From Rahnella inusitata (GTDB taxonomy: Bacteria > Pseudomonadota > Gammaproteobacteria > Enterobacterales > Enterobacteriaceae), in NCBI RefSeq assembly GCF_003263515.1, contig NZ_JYDE01000028.1, positions 1-44,721 on the forward strand: a DNA stretch of 44,721 nt, read 5' to 3'. Every line of letters starts with the position of its first letter. Position 1 is the first letter of the stretch. The position numbers and the translations under genes were made by a program. The notes under the pieces were generated by a model. It saw nothing but the letters and a program-made list of their open reading frames with translations. It was not told the origin of the DNA and did no database searches. This document shows positions 19,432 through 27,590 of this stretch, piece by piece.

Positions 19432-20265
19432 TCAGGATTCGGCAGGGACAATAGTGTTCTTATAGCGTTGAAGAACCGGTGAATTGATCTCTGAAGGATT
19501 CTGCAACTGCCACAGATTACGATCGATACCGTCATTGACCAGATAAATGACCCCGGATTCAATGGCCGACATCAGGCAAAGCATCACTGGCTCGTTGGTG
19601 GTATAGCCCAGTTCGCCTTCCAGCAGACGCTGATAGTCGATAAAGCGGAACACCCCGGCCTGCACTTCATATGACAATATCGTCTTACTGGTATTCACTG
19701 ACGACAGAACTTCCCCGGTATTGACGTCGACAGCGCGCAGGTTCACGGCTATCTGGTCCAACTGGTATTGCGTGCTGGCGCCGATCCCGAAGTACCGCGC
19801 GCCAATCCCGCCTGATTTCACATTACTTTCATAACCGATGATTGAGCCTTCAATCAAAATGTTTGCCGCCACCAGCGAAGCCAGCGGTCGCTGGTTGTTG
19901 ATGGCGACGCTGCCATTTTCCTGCGCGGCGCGGATAATCTTGCGTTCGTTAAGCAGGTTTTGCAGCCCCTGACGTTCCAGCGGGATAAACCATTTCGAAT
20001 CTTTCAGCGCGGAGACCAGCATCGCCGTGGCGCTCTGCGGCACCGCCGTCGAGAAGTTACTCGCCGGATACGGTTTAAACTGCCCGGTTTCATCCTGAAT
20101 GTTATACACAGAGACAAAGATCCGGCCCTGCGGGGCAGGGAGGTGTGTCAGGTCGGTGTAGCTGGGCGCACGTGGTAATAATGTCGGTCTTGCGGCTTCT
20201 TTAGGTGCTGCTGCAAGGCACCCGCTCAACACAAAAACTGCGATGAGTAATAAGTAATTGCGCAT
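19432..20265 (-). CDS. csgG: Curli secretion channel lipoprotein CsgG
   Basis: Outer-membrane nonameric pore that exports curli subunits. 277 aa, the same as E. coli. Lipoprotein signal peptide with lipobox LSGC (Cys16), then the PYPASNFSTAVPQSA constriction region near residue 65, whose Tyr/Asn/Phe line the pore, and the conserved GARYFGIGASTQYQLDQ transmembrane hairpins near 155-171. Last gene of csgDEFG. Confidence 0.97.
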   Translation of the reverse strand: MRNYLLLIAVFVLSGCLAAAPKEAARPTLLPRAPSYTDLTHLPAPQGRIFVSVYNIQDETGQFKPYPASNFSTAVPQSATAMLVSALKDSKWFIPLERQGLQNLLNERKIIRAAQENGSVAINNQRPLASLVAANILIEGSIIGYESNVKSGGIGARYFGIGASTQYQLDQIAVNLRAVDVNTGEVLSSVNTSKTILSYEVQAGVFRFIDYQRLLEGELGYTTNEPVMLCLMSAIESGVIYLVNDGIDRNLWQLQNPSEINSPVLQRYKNTIVPAES

Positions 20266-20337
20266 GATCTGATTCCCATTTTTCCCTTCTTATTTCGATT
20301 TAATATCGAATTATTTTGGGGATTTTGTTCTTCGGTA

Positions 20338-20763
20338 TTAGTTCGTCGTAGAAGACAAACCCTGAACCTGAATGGTGGATACCTTGCCGGTCTGGCGGTC
20401 GGTAACATTCATCACCAGCTGCCCGTCGGTATTCTGGATATCGACTATAAAGTCCTGCGTCACCAGCCGCCCCGGTTTGCCCTGATTGATGTTACCCATC
20501 AGACTGCCAAGCAGTTGCGACTGAATCGATGACGTGAAGTTATCCAGCGCCGAGGTGCCGGACGACCCAAAGTCATAGCTATCAGGGTCTTTATACGAGT
20601 TCTGCGCCTGCGCCTCGTTGAGTAAAAACGAACCGTTATTCGGGTTACCGCCAAAATTCGGATTCACAAACTGGAACACCATATTGCCGCCCCAGGAAAG
20701 TGGGGACGCCGTCAGCAACGCCAGCAGCATCACCGAGCGGGGGACTGAAACTGGAATATTCAC
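20338..20763 (-). CDS. csgF: Curli assembly factor CsgF
   Basis: 141-aa exported protein; signal peptide to about residue 25 (PLSWG). The mature N-terminus [16 protein letters not shown] inserts into the CsgG pore in known structures, forming a second constriction, and anchors the nucleator CsgB at the surface. The rest ([16 protein letters not shown]) matches E. coli CsgF (138 aa). 27 bp after csgE. Confidence 0.96.
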   Translation of the reverse strand: MNIPVSVPRSVMLLALLTASPLSWGGNMVFQFVNPNFGGNPNNGSFLLNEAQAQNSYKDPDSYDFGSSGTSALDNFTSSIQSQLLGSLMGNINQGKPGRLVTQDFIVDIQNTDGQLVMNVTDRQTGKVSTIQVQGLSSTTN

Positions 20764-20790
20764 GATGCTCTCCTTACAAGAGGCTGTGCA

Positions 20791-21186
20791 TTAAAATTCA
20801 TCATGGGCAAGATCCCCGGTGCCAAGTAACGCCTTGTCTAACTGGCGACGTGAAAGCGCCTCGGTGACGCCATCTATGGCGGTGTCGACGTCCTTATTAA
20901 AATTGCGACGGTTTGGGAACAACAGCGTCTGATAGAGCGTGTCCTGGCCTATTTTGATGCTGATCCAGCTGCCCCAGCGCGCGCTGGGTCGTTCAGAAAT
21001 AGTGATGGTTTCCGGGTAGTTGCGGTCCCACTTATCGGTAAAACCACGATAAAAATCATGGCCGACCGAGGTTACCGTGTGGTCGGTAATCAGGCCGGGG
21101 TCTTTCACATCTGCTGCCTGAACATGCAGGCAGGAGGCGCAGAGCAGCACCAGCCACAGCCAGAAGGTCTTCCTGCAAAGTGTCAT
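20791..21186 (-). CDS. csgE: Curli secretion specificity factor CsgE
   Basis: 131-aa periplasmic cap that gates CsgG and directs CsgA to it. Signal peptide residues 1-25 ending HVQA, then the hallmark SERPSARWGSW and GDLAHDEF C-terminus. Reading is open for 60 codons upstream inside csgD, but ATG 21186 gives the family length (E. coli 129) and lies 4 nt after the csgD stop, suggesting translational coupling. Confidence 0.95.
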   Translation of the reverse strand: MTLCRKTFWLWLVLLCASCLHVQAADVKDPGLITDHTVTSVGHDFYRGFTDKWDRNYPETITISERPSARWGSWISIKIGQDTLYQTLLFPNRRNFNKDVDTAIDGVTEALSRRQLDKALLGTGDLAHDEF

Positions 21187-21190
21187 GATG

Positions 21191-21841
21191 TCAGCGCTTG
21201 AGATTGTCGTTGGCCCAGGACGCCGCCTGAGTGCGGTTTTTAACCGAGATTTTTCTAAATAAATTATAGAGATGCGTCTTAACGGTGTTCTCACTGATAA
21301 ACAGCAACCGCGCGATTTCAGTGTTCGAGGCGCCGACGCGTAATTTATTGAGGATCTCTTTTTCACGATGGGTCAGTCCGGTGTCCTCAGAATGAAGATG
21401 ACGGAAGGCACCGGACTGGTTGATCAGATAGCTGGCAAAGCCCTGCGAGAAGTAGCACTCTCCGCGGATCACGCTTTTAATTCCTTCAACCAGATTGTTT
21501 TCATCGGCCGAGAGATAAAACACAGCACTGATCCGCGGCCAGGTTTCAATTTCCCGGAAATGATATTCGTCAGGCGTATTTAATAATAATAACTTCACGC
21601 TATCGTGATAATGATGTAATGCTGATTGCCAGTGATCAATCGTGCGGCGATCAGCCTCCATCATATCGAAGAGAATTAACGTCTGATGAAGATATTGATC
21701 CTCTAAAGATTTATGAATGTTGTGAAGTCGTGTGTTGACACAAAGTTGCTGTTTCAATTGTTGCAATAAAGCACTGGCCTGCAATGACGGTTTTGTCACT
21801 AATAAAAGGATATTATTATTGATCGCCGCTTCATTAAGCAT
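21191..21841 (-). CDS. csgD: LuxR-family biofilm master regulator CsgD
   Basis: 216 aa, exactly as in E. coli. N-terminal receiver-like domain (DMMEADRR, LLLNTPDE) lacking a canonical phosphorylation pocket, and C-terminal LuxR helix-turn-helix (LTHREKEILNKLRVGASNTE, residues about 149-168, then ISENTVKTHLYNL). It activates csgBAC and cellulose genes. ATG 21841 is supported over a TTG 6 nt upstream by length and by AGGG. First gene of csgDEFG with a 5' leader of about 180 nt. Confidence 0.97.
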   Translation of the reverse strand: MLNEAAINNNILLLVTKPSLQASALLQQLKQQLCVNTRLHNIHKSLEDQYLHQTLILFDMMEADRRTIDHWQSALHHYHDSVKLLLLNTPDEYHFREIETWPRISAVFYLSADENNLVEGIKSVIRGECYFSQGFASYLINQSGAFRHLHSEDTGLTHREKEILNKLRVGASNTEIARLLFISENTVKTHLYNLFRKISVKNRTQAASWANDNLKR

Positions 21842-22027
21842 AATCAAACCCTGCCCTGATTTTTATCGTCACGGCCTGCTGTCATCCGATAGAGGAAACA
21901 GAAAATAGGCCGTTAACTTTTTTGCTAAATCTATAGCTGGTTATTTGCTGTGTATATCTAAAAAGAGAAAATAAACACAACCTGGTGCACATAATAATTC
22001 AGGTCATTTCATGTGCGGTACAGACTC

Positions 22028-22055
22028 AATTTAGCGTTTGGCCTCTCTTACGCAA
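22028..22055 (-). promoter_or_regulatory. Putative csgD promoter
   Basis: On the minus strand, -35 TTGCGT (22055-22050), 16-nt spacer, -10 TAAATT (22033-22028). The CTAAATTGA context resembles E. coli CTAGATTGA. Start near 22021 gives a long leader of about 180 nt, as expected for an sRNA-controlled mRNA. Confidence 0.5.
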
Positions 22056-22069
22056 GGCTTATTTATGTT

Positions 22070-22091
22070 TCAAAATGTAACTCAAAATGTA
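22070..22091 (-). promoter_or_regulatory. Putative OmpR site of csgD
   Basis: Direct repeat TCAAAATGTAAC/TCAAAATGTATA on the plus strand; in csgD sense TACATTTTGAGTTACATTTT, close to the OmpR region of the E. coli csgD promoter. It lies about 50-70 bp upstream of the predicted start. Confidence 0.55.
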
Positions 22092-22612
22092 TAAAGTTTT
22101 CCTAATGTATTGTGAATATTTTCTACTGGCCTGTTAAATTAAACTTAAGTAATGCAGTTTACATAATCTTAACGTTTGCCTTTGTTAAGCCTGTGTTTTT
22201 AACGTTACGCTGGCCATAAACACCCTCCGTAAACTGCAATACACTGCATGTTTCCTCTTTAATAACGCAAATATTGGCCCCCCTAATTATCGATTTAACT
22301 TAGGTGGCGGACGTAAGAACACCCTTCTGCGGGGTGCAAAAGGTGGGAAACGGCAGTGTGGCGGGGGTTTGACCTCAATTATAAGCCTCGGAATTGTGGC
22401 GCAGATCGCTTTATTTGAAAAGGGAACGTTCCCGAAGTATTAAGAATAGTTGCATTTGTGTGATTAATTAAATGACTCTTTCCCGTTACTTTAGGATTAA
22501 TGCCATACACCAGATTAGCGATATTGACCTTTAGCCAAAATCGTCTGGTCAATCCGCATGAGACGGAGCGACTCATACTTTGTAATGAACTGCGAAATTA
22601 AAATACGCCGTG
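22092..22612. other. AT-rich csgD-csgB intergenic stretch
   Basis: No credible gene. It contains A/T-rich bends (to 22200) and a G-rich block 22300-22370 with a small hairpin CACCC-TTCTGCG-GGGTG. Short minus-strand reading frames at 22379-22576 and 22573-22863 have no family match and no ribosome-binding site. In E. coli this region binds IHF, H-NS, MlrA and others; I cannot assign those sites here. Confidence 0.5.
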
Positions 22613-22623
22613 CGGGTGAGTTT
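22613..22623 (+). promoter_or_regulatory. CsgD box upstream of csgB
   Basis: CGGGTGAGTTT matches 10 of 11 of the CsgD consensus CGGGKGAGNKA. A -10-like CATAAT follows at 22642-22647 with no good -35, as expected for an activator-dependent promoter. It is 92 bp before the csgB ATG. Confidence 0.7.
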
Positions 22624-22715
22624 CTTATTTCCCGATAACTCCATAATCAATTCGTCAACAGCAATAAAACCGGTCAGCAAGAAATTGGTTTCCGGCTTTA
22701 ATACAGGGTGACGCA

Positions 22716-23204
22716 ATGAAAAAGACTTTATTGACCCTGGCGTTACTTTCAGCATCCTGGGTCGTTCACGCACAACAATATGATATGGCTTTCCCGGAGA
22801 TAAGCTCCGACAGCGCCGAACAATATTATACCGGTGCGGGAAGTTCATCAGGGAATACATCAATGATTTATCAGAACGGTAATAGTAATGCGGCCTACAG
22901 TAATCAGGCGGGAAATGGCAGTTCCAGCATTATCCGGCAGTCAGGCTCAGACAATACCGCACTGATAAAACAACGAGGTAATGGAAATAACGCGGATATT
23001 TCTCAAAGCGGCAGCGATAATTTTGCCTATATTTCGCAAACCGGCGGCGGGAATTCATCCATTACGCAACAAAATTTTGGCAACACGGCTTACATTCTGC
23101 AAAAAGGCCGGAGTGTAACTGAGATACGCCAGAATGGTACGAACCAGACCAGCGGTGTTGTACAAAACTCGTCAGGAATGGCGATTAGAGTGACACAGCA
23201 TTAA
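22716..23204 (+). CDS. csgB: Curli minor subunit and nucleator CsgB
   Basis: 162-aa secreted amyloid nucleator. Signal peptide residues 1-19 (VVHA), then about five imperfect repeats of the form S-x5-Q-x-G-x-N-x-A/x-x3-Q (for example SSIIRQSGSDNTALIKQ). The last unit (SGVVQNSSGMAIRVTQH) is charged and degenerate, as in E. coli, where it anchors CsgB to the cell. The start lies 11 nt after CAGGGTG. First gene of csgBAC. Confidence 0.95.
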   Translation: MKKTLLTLALLSASWVVHAQQYDMAFPEISSDSAEQYYTGAGSSSGNTSMIYQNGNSNAAYSNQAGNGSSSIIRQSGSDNTALIKQRGNGNNADISQSGSDNFAYISQTGGGNSSITQQNFGNTAYILQKGRSVTEIRQNGTNQTSGVVQNSSGMAIRVTQH

Positions 23205-23253
23205 ATAACATACGTTCTTATGACATCCGATATTTAACTAATGGGGTAGCATC

Positions 23254-23727
23254 ATGAAACTTTGGAAAATTGTGGCAGTCTCCGCTTTAGTCGTCAGTGG
23301 CAGTGCATTCGCAACCGGTAACAATCACGGCGGCGGTGGTGGCGGCGGTCCTTCTACTCCTCCATCCACAGTGCCGACGTTTACGGCCACCCAGTGGAAT
23401 TCTGAAATTCAGATTTATCAGCAGGGTACCGCAAACCTCGCGAATGCCACTCAGACCGGGGCTCAAAAATCGCTGACTGCGGTTAATCAGGATGGGTACA
23501 GAAACAGTGCCGGTACCAATCAGACCGGTGATGGCAGCCTGATCAGCGTGGTTCAAAAAGGTGACTATAACAATACTAACGTGGCGCAAAGCGCTAACGG
23601 CAGTAAAGTTCTGGTCTCCCAGAATGGTTCAGGCAACTATGCGCAGGCTTCTCAGGGTGCCAATGGTTCTCTGACCAGCATCACTCAGGTGGGCACTGCT
23701 AACCTGGCGTATGCGTCTCAAAACTGA
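23254..23727 (+). CDS. csgA: Major curli fibre subunit CsgA
   Basis: 157-aa secreted amyloid protein. Sec signal peptide ends SAFA (about residue 20). A Gly-rich N-terminal secretion segment follows with a run of seven Gly and a Pro/Ser/Thr spacer (GPSTPPSTVPT), then five amyloid repeats from about residue 49: SEIQIYQQGTANLANATQ, SLTAVNQDGYRNSAGTNQ, SLISVVQKGDYNNTNVAQ, SKVLVSQNGSGNYAQASQ and SLTSITQVGTANLAYASQ. The repeats keep the Ser-Gln-Gly-Asn-Gln ladder. A strong terminator separates it from csgC. Confidence 0.96.
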   Translation: MKLWKIVAVSALVVSGSAFATGNNHGGGGGGGPSTPPSTVPTFTATQWNSEIQIYQQGTANLANATQTGAQKSLTAVNQDGYRNSAGTNQTGDGSLISVVQKGDYNNTNVAQSANGSKVLVSQNGSGNYAQASQGANGSLTSITQVGTANLAYASQN

Positions 23728-23756
23728 TTCGCTTTCTCCTTATACGGAGTGAGTTA

Positions 23757-23784
23757 AAAACAGGGCACTAGCCCTGTTTTTTTT
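23757..23784 (+). terminator. Terminator between csgA and csgC
   Basis: Ten-bp stem AAAACAGGGC/GCCCTGTTTT (23757-23766 with 23771-23780), ACTA loop, T8. csgC would be reached only by read-through. Confidence 0.9.
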
Positions 23785-23818
23785 CGACTGTTTTAATGAT
23801 GTGTCTGAGGATAAAAAT

Positions 23819-24148
23819 ATGCATTTACTTCTGATCGCGGCAGTCATGTCTAATCAGCTTTGGTTCGATACCCAAAGCGATGCACAAAGTTACGTAGTGA
23901 CGCCGATGGTCAATCTCACCAAAGCCTGCGCCTGTCAGGTGGCGGTGTCGGTCTCGCAAGAAGGCGGCGCCGGTAACAGTACCAGCCATCAGAGCAGCAA
24001 CGTCAACCTCTCAGCCAATCAGCCTCAGCCGCTGGGGCGTATGCGTTTTTCGGTAACGCCGGGCAGCAAAACGCAAATCATGATTACCGTCACCGACGGC
24101 GGCACGTTGCGTCTTGAAAAACAAATCACTTTACCGGGTGATGCGTAA
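23819..24148 (+). CDS. csgC: Curli amyloid inhibitor CsgC
   Basis: 109-aa periplasmic chaperone-like inhibitor of CsgA polymerisation (E. coli 110). Short signal region (HLLLIAAVMS), the C-x-C pair ACACQV near residues 36-40 typical of CsgC, and an immunoglobulin-like beta pattern ending in MITVTDGGTLRLEKQ. Start 23819 follows GAGG; the GTG 18 nt earlier lacks one. Convergent with nixA, 5 bp apart. Confidence 0.9.
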   Translation: MHLLLIAAVMSNQLWFDTQSDAQSYVVTPMVNLTKACACQVAVSVSQEGGAGNSTSHQSSNVNLSANQPQPLGRMRFSVTPGSKTQIMITVTDGGTLRLEKQITLPGDA

Positions 24149-24153
24149 CGGCA

Positions 24154-25179
24154 TCAGACCGCCAGATTATCGTACCCTTTGCGACGATAATTCAGCGCCG
24201 AGATCCCCCAGAACACCACGAAGACAGCCACGGCGGCGTAACCCACGCTGCCCATATTGTCGTTCAGTCGCTCAACCACCGACCACGCTCCGCCGTGCAG
24301 TTCCAGCTTATCGGCCATCAGCCCCAGCGCTTCCAGCCCGCCAATAAATAGCGCAATCACCACGCTGGTAGCGGTAATGGTCATATTGTAATAGAGCTTA
24401 CGCACCGGCTTGTCGAACGCCCAGCCGTAGGCACCGACCATCACAAAGTTATCCAGTGAATCAATCAGCGCCATGCCGCTGGCGAACAGCGCCGGAAACA
24501 CCATGATGCTCCACACTGACATGCCCGACGATGCCCCCGCCGCTGAAATCCCCAGCAGACCAATTTCCGTGGCGGTATCAAAGCCCAGCCCGAACAGAAA
24601 TCCCACCAGATACATTTGCCAGCTCTTATTCACCATATTGAAGGCGAAGCTGAATAGCCTGCTCATCACGCCGCCCTGAATCTGGTGCAATTCCTCTTTA
24701 TCCGTGAAAGTTTTGCCGTGTTTCACTTGCTGAAAACGGCGATAGACATCGCGCAGGATCAACGCATTCAGCAGCGCCATCATAAGCAAAAATAACGCCG
24801 AAACCAGCGTGCCGATGGTGCTGCCGTAATCGTGCAGCCAGCCGATTTTATTGCCGAATACCAGCGATGTGGCGGCGATTGCCACGCAGGCCAGCACAAC
24901 AATGCTCGAATGGCCGAGTGAAAAAAACGCCCCAACCGCGACCGGACGCTGGCCTTGCTGCATCAGCTTGCGGGTGACGTTATCGATCGCCGCAATATGG
25001 TCGGCATCCACCGCGTGGCGCAGGCCATAACCGTAGGCCAGCAGCGCCGCCGCAATCAGTGCTGCGCTGTGGCGAAACGCCGCCAGCGCCCAGCCCCAGG
25101 CCAGCAGATTGACGGCGATCAGGCCTATAAAAAGCCAAAAGGCACGGCGATGGGTATGAAAAAACGCGCGGTTAATCAT
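24154..25179 (-). CDS. Nickel/cobalt transporter, NiCoT (HoxN/NixA) family
   Basis: Inner-membrane nickel permease of 341 aa with eight hydrophobic helices. The family signature H-x4-D-H is in RHAVDADHIAAIDN (about residues 54-67), with GHSSIV, LLMMALLNALI and FGLGFDTATEI as the other conserved motifs. It lies 15 bp after hypF in the same direction, so it is probably the last gene of hydN-fdhF-hypF-nixA and supplies nickel for hydrogenase. E. coli instead uses the ABC system NikABCDE. Start has AAGGA upstream. Confidence 0.92.
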   Translation of the reverse strand: MINRAFFHTHRRAFWLFIGLIAVNLLAWGWALAAFRHSAALIAAALLAYGYGLRHAVDADHIAAIDNVTRKLMQQGQRPVAVGAFFSLGHSSIVVLACVAIAATSLVFGNKIGWLHDYGSTIGTLVSALFLLMMALLNALILRDVYRRFQQVKHGKTFTDKEELHQIQGGVMSRLFSFAFNMVNKSWQMYLVGFLFGLGFDTATEIGLLGISAAGASSGMSVWSIMVFPALFASGMALIDSLDNFVMVGAYGWAFDKPVRKLYYNMTITATSVVIALFIGGLEALGLMADKLELHGGAWSVVERLNDNMGSVGYAAVAVFVVFWGISALNYRRKGYDNLAV

Positions 25180-25194
25180 GGGGATCCTTATTTA

Positions 25195-27492
25195 TCATTC
25201 AGTTAATTCAGAAACAGATTGAAGACGGGCACAGGCGATAACCGCCTGACCCAGCGCCAGCCCGCCGTCGCCTGCCGGATAGTCGAGAGGCATGAGTACG
25301 TGCAGTGGCGTTAACGCGTCGTATAAACGCTGGCGCAGCAACCGGTTATGCAGCACGCCGCCGCCGAGCGCGACCGTGCGGGTGCCGGTTTTCGTGCAGT
25401 GATAGCGGGCGAGGGCAGCAAAGCCTTGTGCCAGCGCGTCATGAAAGGCAAAAGCCCGCTCCGCCGGTGTCGCCTGCCAGGCGAGCCACTGCTGCCAGAA
25501 GACCGCCAAATCGAGAAACGTCCCCTTGTCTGCATGAATCAGCGGCAGGGTGACCGGATGTTTTACGCCATACGCCCGCCGCGCCAGCACTTCCAGGCGG
25601 CAGGCAGCTTCGCCCTCCCAGCTGAGTTTCTCCGGCGCGCAGCCGAGGGCGGCGGCAACGGCGTCGAATAAGCGCCCGCAAGAAGAGGCCAGCGGTGAAT
25701 TAATCCTGGCGGCGATCGCCTTAGACAGCGGCTGCCACGGATGCGCCAGCAGCGCCTGTGCCTCGGGAAGCTGTTCCCAGCCGGGCACGAACGCCATCCA
25801 CTGTGCCAGCAGATTTCGCCAGGGTTCCCGCGCAGCGCGGTCGCCGCCGGGCAGCGCCACCGCCGGTAATCCGCCCAAATGTTCACAGCGCAGATAATTC
25901 ACGTTCAGACATTCGCCGCCCCACAGTTCACCTTTCTGACCATATCCCAGACCGTCAAGCGCCAGACCGATGACGTTTCCGCCGTCCAGTGGCCAGCGGT
26001 GTTCTGCCAGGCAGGCGGCGATATGCGCGTGGTGATGCAGAACGTCAATCACCCGTATTCCGTGGCGGTTGGCCTGAACATGGCTGACGTAGGCGGGATG
26101 CGCATCGCGCGCGATGACAGACGGCGTACAGGCAAAGAGATGCTGAAAATGTTCCTGCGCCTGTTGCTGTTGCAGGGCAATATCGCGATGCGCCAGCGAA
26201 CCAAAATGTGCGCTGAGCACTGCCTGGCCGTTGCGCACCAGGCAAAAGGTATTTTTGAGATCGCCACCCAGCGCGAGTAACGGCGGCAGCGCGATGAAAC
26301 CCGGAGGCAGCGACAAAGCATCGGGCACATAACCTCTGGCGCGGCGTAATACTTCGATGCCCCCGGGCGTCAGGCGCACCAGCGAATCATCAGCGCGCTG
26401 GACGATATCGCGGTTGTGCAGCAGCCACAGATCGGCGATGCCGTCGAGCTGGTTCAGTGCGTCCGCGTTAGTTAATGCAGGGGCGCTGTCTGCGCAATTC
26501 CCCGAGGTCATCACCAGCGGCGTCTGGCAGGCCTGCATCAGTAAATGGTGCAGTGGCGTAAATGGCAGCATCAGGCCAACTTCATCGAGCTCCGGCGCAA
26601 TGGCCGCGCAAAGAGGTGTCATCGCACTCTGCGGCGTCAGCACAATCGGCGCGGCGGGGGATTGCAACACTTCCCGCAGCGCAAACTGGGGGCTTTCGTC
26701 GCTGCAACGCGCCAGCCAGACGATGTCCGGCAGCATGACGGCCAGCGGTTTTGTCGGGCGATGTTTCCGCTGACGCAGCCGCATTACGGCGGCCTGTTGT
26801 GTGGCGTCACAGGCCAGATGAAAACCGCCGAGCCCTTTGATGGCGACGATTTTTCCGGCGCGCAGCGCAATCACTGCCTGTTCAATGGCCGCCTGACTTT
26901 GCGCCACGATTTCGCCATTTTGCAACGTGGCGCTGACCTGCGGACCGCAGTGTGGGCAGGCCACTGGCTGCGCATGAAAGCGCCGGTTGGCCGGGTTTTG
27001 ATATTCCTGCTGACACGCCGGGCACAGCGGAAAATCCGCCATGCTGGTAGAAGGGCGGTCGTAAGGCATCGCGCGGATCAGCGTAAAGCGCGGGCCGCAG
27101 TGGGTGCAGTTGGTAAAGGCGTAGCCAAAGCGACGATCGCCGGGCTGATTTATGTCCTTCAGGCATTCCGGGCAGGTCGCGGCGTCGGGCACTACCTGAG
27201 TATCCATCTGCGTTTTTCGACTGCCGGTAATGGTGAAGTTATGCGGGGGACTCTGCCAGTCAAAAGGGGCGAGAGTCATGCTGTCGATGCGTGCCAGTGG
27301 CGGGCAGTCGCGTTGTAACTGTTCGATAAAACTATCGATATTGACCGGTTGAAGCAGTCTGATTTCCACACCCGCGCTGTCGTTACTGACGTCGCCACGA
27401 AGCCGTAAACGGTCAGCCAGTTGCCAGATAAAGGGCCGAAAACCGACCCCCTGAACCTTGCCACTGATGCGGATAAGTAAAGAATCAGACAT
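25195..27492 (-). CDS. hypF: Carbamoyltransferase HypF (hydrogenase maturation)
   Basis: Makes the thiocarboxamide on HypE from carbamoyl phosphate and ATP, the source of the active-site CN ligands. 765 aa from ATG 27492, close to E. coli 750. Domains in order: acylphosphatase ([11 protein letters not shown] at residues about 10-20), two Cys4 zinc fingers (CPECLKD...CTHC and CPACQQE...CPHC, about 105-185), YrdC-like domain (about 200-385) and Kae1/TobZ-like C-terminal domain with the metal motif HHHAH near 465. An in-frame extension of 31 codons upstream is rejected: it lacks homology and crosses a hairpin repeat. It lies between fdhF and nixA. Confidence 0.96.
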   Translation of the reverse strand: MSDSLLIRISGKVQGVGFRPFIWQLADRLRLRGDVSNDSAGVEIRLLQPVNIDSFIEQLQRDCPPLARIDSMTLAPFDWQSPPHNFTITGSRKTQMDTQVVPDAATCPECLKDINQPGDRRFGYAFTNCTHCGPRFTLIRAMPYDRPSTSMADFPLCPACQQEYQNPANRRFHAQPVACPHCGPQVSATLQNGEIVAQSQAAIEQAVIALRAGKIVAIKGLGGFHLACDATQQAAVMRLRQRKHRPTKPLAVMLPDIVWLARCSDESPQFALREVLQSPAAPIVLTPQSAMTPLCAAIAPELDEVGLMLPFTPLHHLLMQACQTPLVMTSGNCADSAPALTNADALNQLDGIADLWLLHNRDIVQRADDSLVRLTPGGIEVLRRARGYVPDALSLPPGFIALPPLLALGGDLKNTFCLVRNGQAVLSAHFGSLAHRDIALQQQQAQEHFQHLFACTPSVIARDAHPAYVSHVQANRHGIRVIDVLHHHAHIAACLAEHRWPLDGGNVIGLALDGLGYGQKGELWGGECLNVNYLRCEHLGGLPAVALPGGDRAAREPWRNLLAQWMAFVPGWEQLPEAQALLAHPWQPLSKAIAARINSPLASSCGRLFDAVAAALGCAPEKLSWEGEAACRLEVLARRAYGVKHPVTLPLIHADKGTFLDLAVFWQQWLAWQATPAERAFAFHDALAQGFAALARYHCTKTGTRTVALGGGVLHNRLLRQRLYDALTPLHVLMPLDYPAGDGGLALGQAVIACARLQSVSELTE

Positions 27493-27519
27493 AAAGTTTC
27501 TCTGAAATGGAGCGATATC

Positions 27520-27545
27520 GCCTTCCCCTCTCACGAGGGGAAGGC
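27520..27545. repeat. Perfect GC-rich hairpin between fdhF and hypF
   Basis: GCCTTCCCCTC-TCAC-GAGGGGAAGGC, 11-bp perfect stem without T-run, followed by GGCAGGGGGAGG. It looks like a REP/BIME-type intergenic repeat and may tune hypF-nixA expression relative to fdhF. Confidence 0.55.
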
Positions 27546-27590
27546 TGGCAGGGGGAGGCGCTAAAAGCATCGACTTATGAAGCAAAAAAA

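Noticed and set aside
22379-22863. Two short minus-strand frames between csgD and csgB
   Set aside because: No ribosome-binding site or family; one overlaps csgB in antisense.
26545-27318. 257-codon open frame antisense to hypF
   Set aside because: Overlaps the well-supported hypF; low-complexity Arg/Gln composition typical of a shadow.
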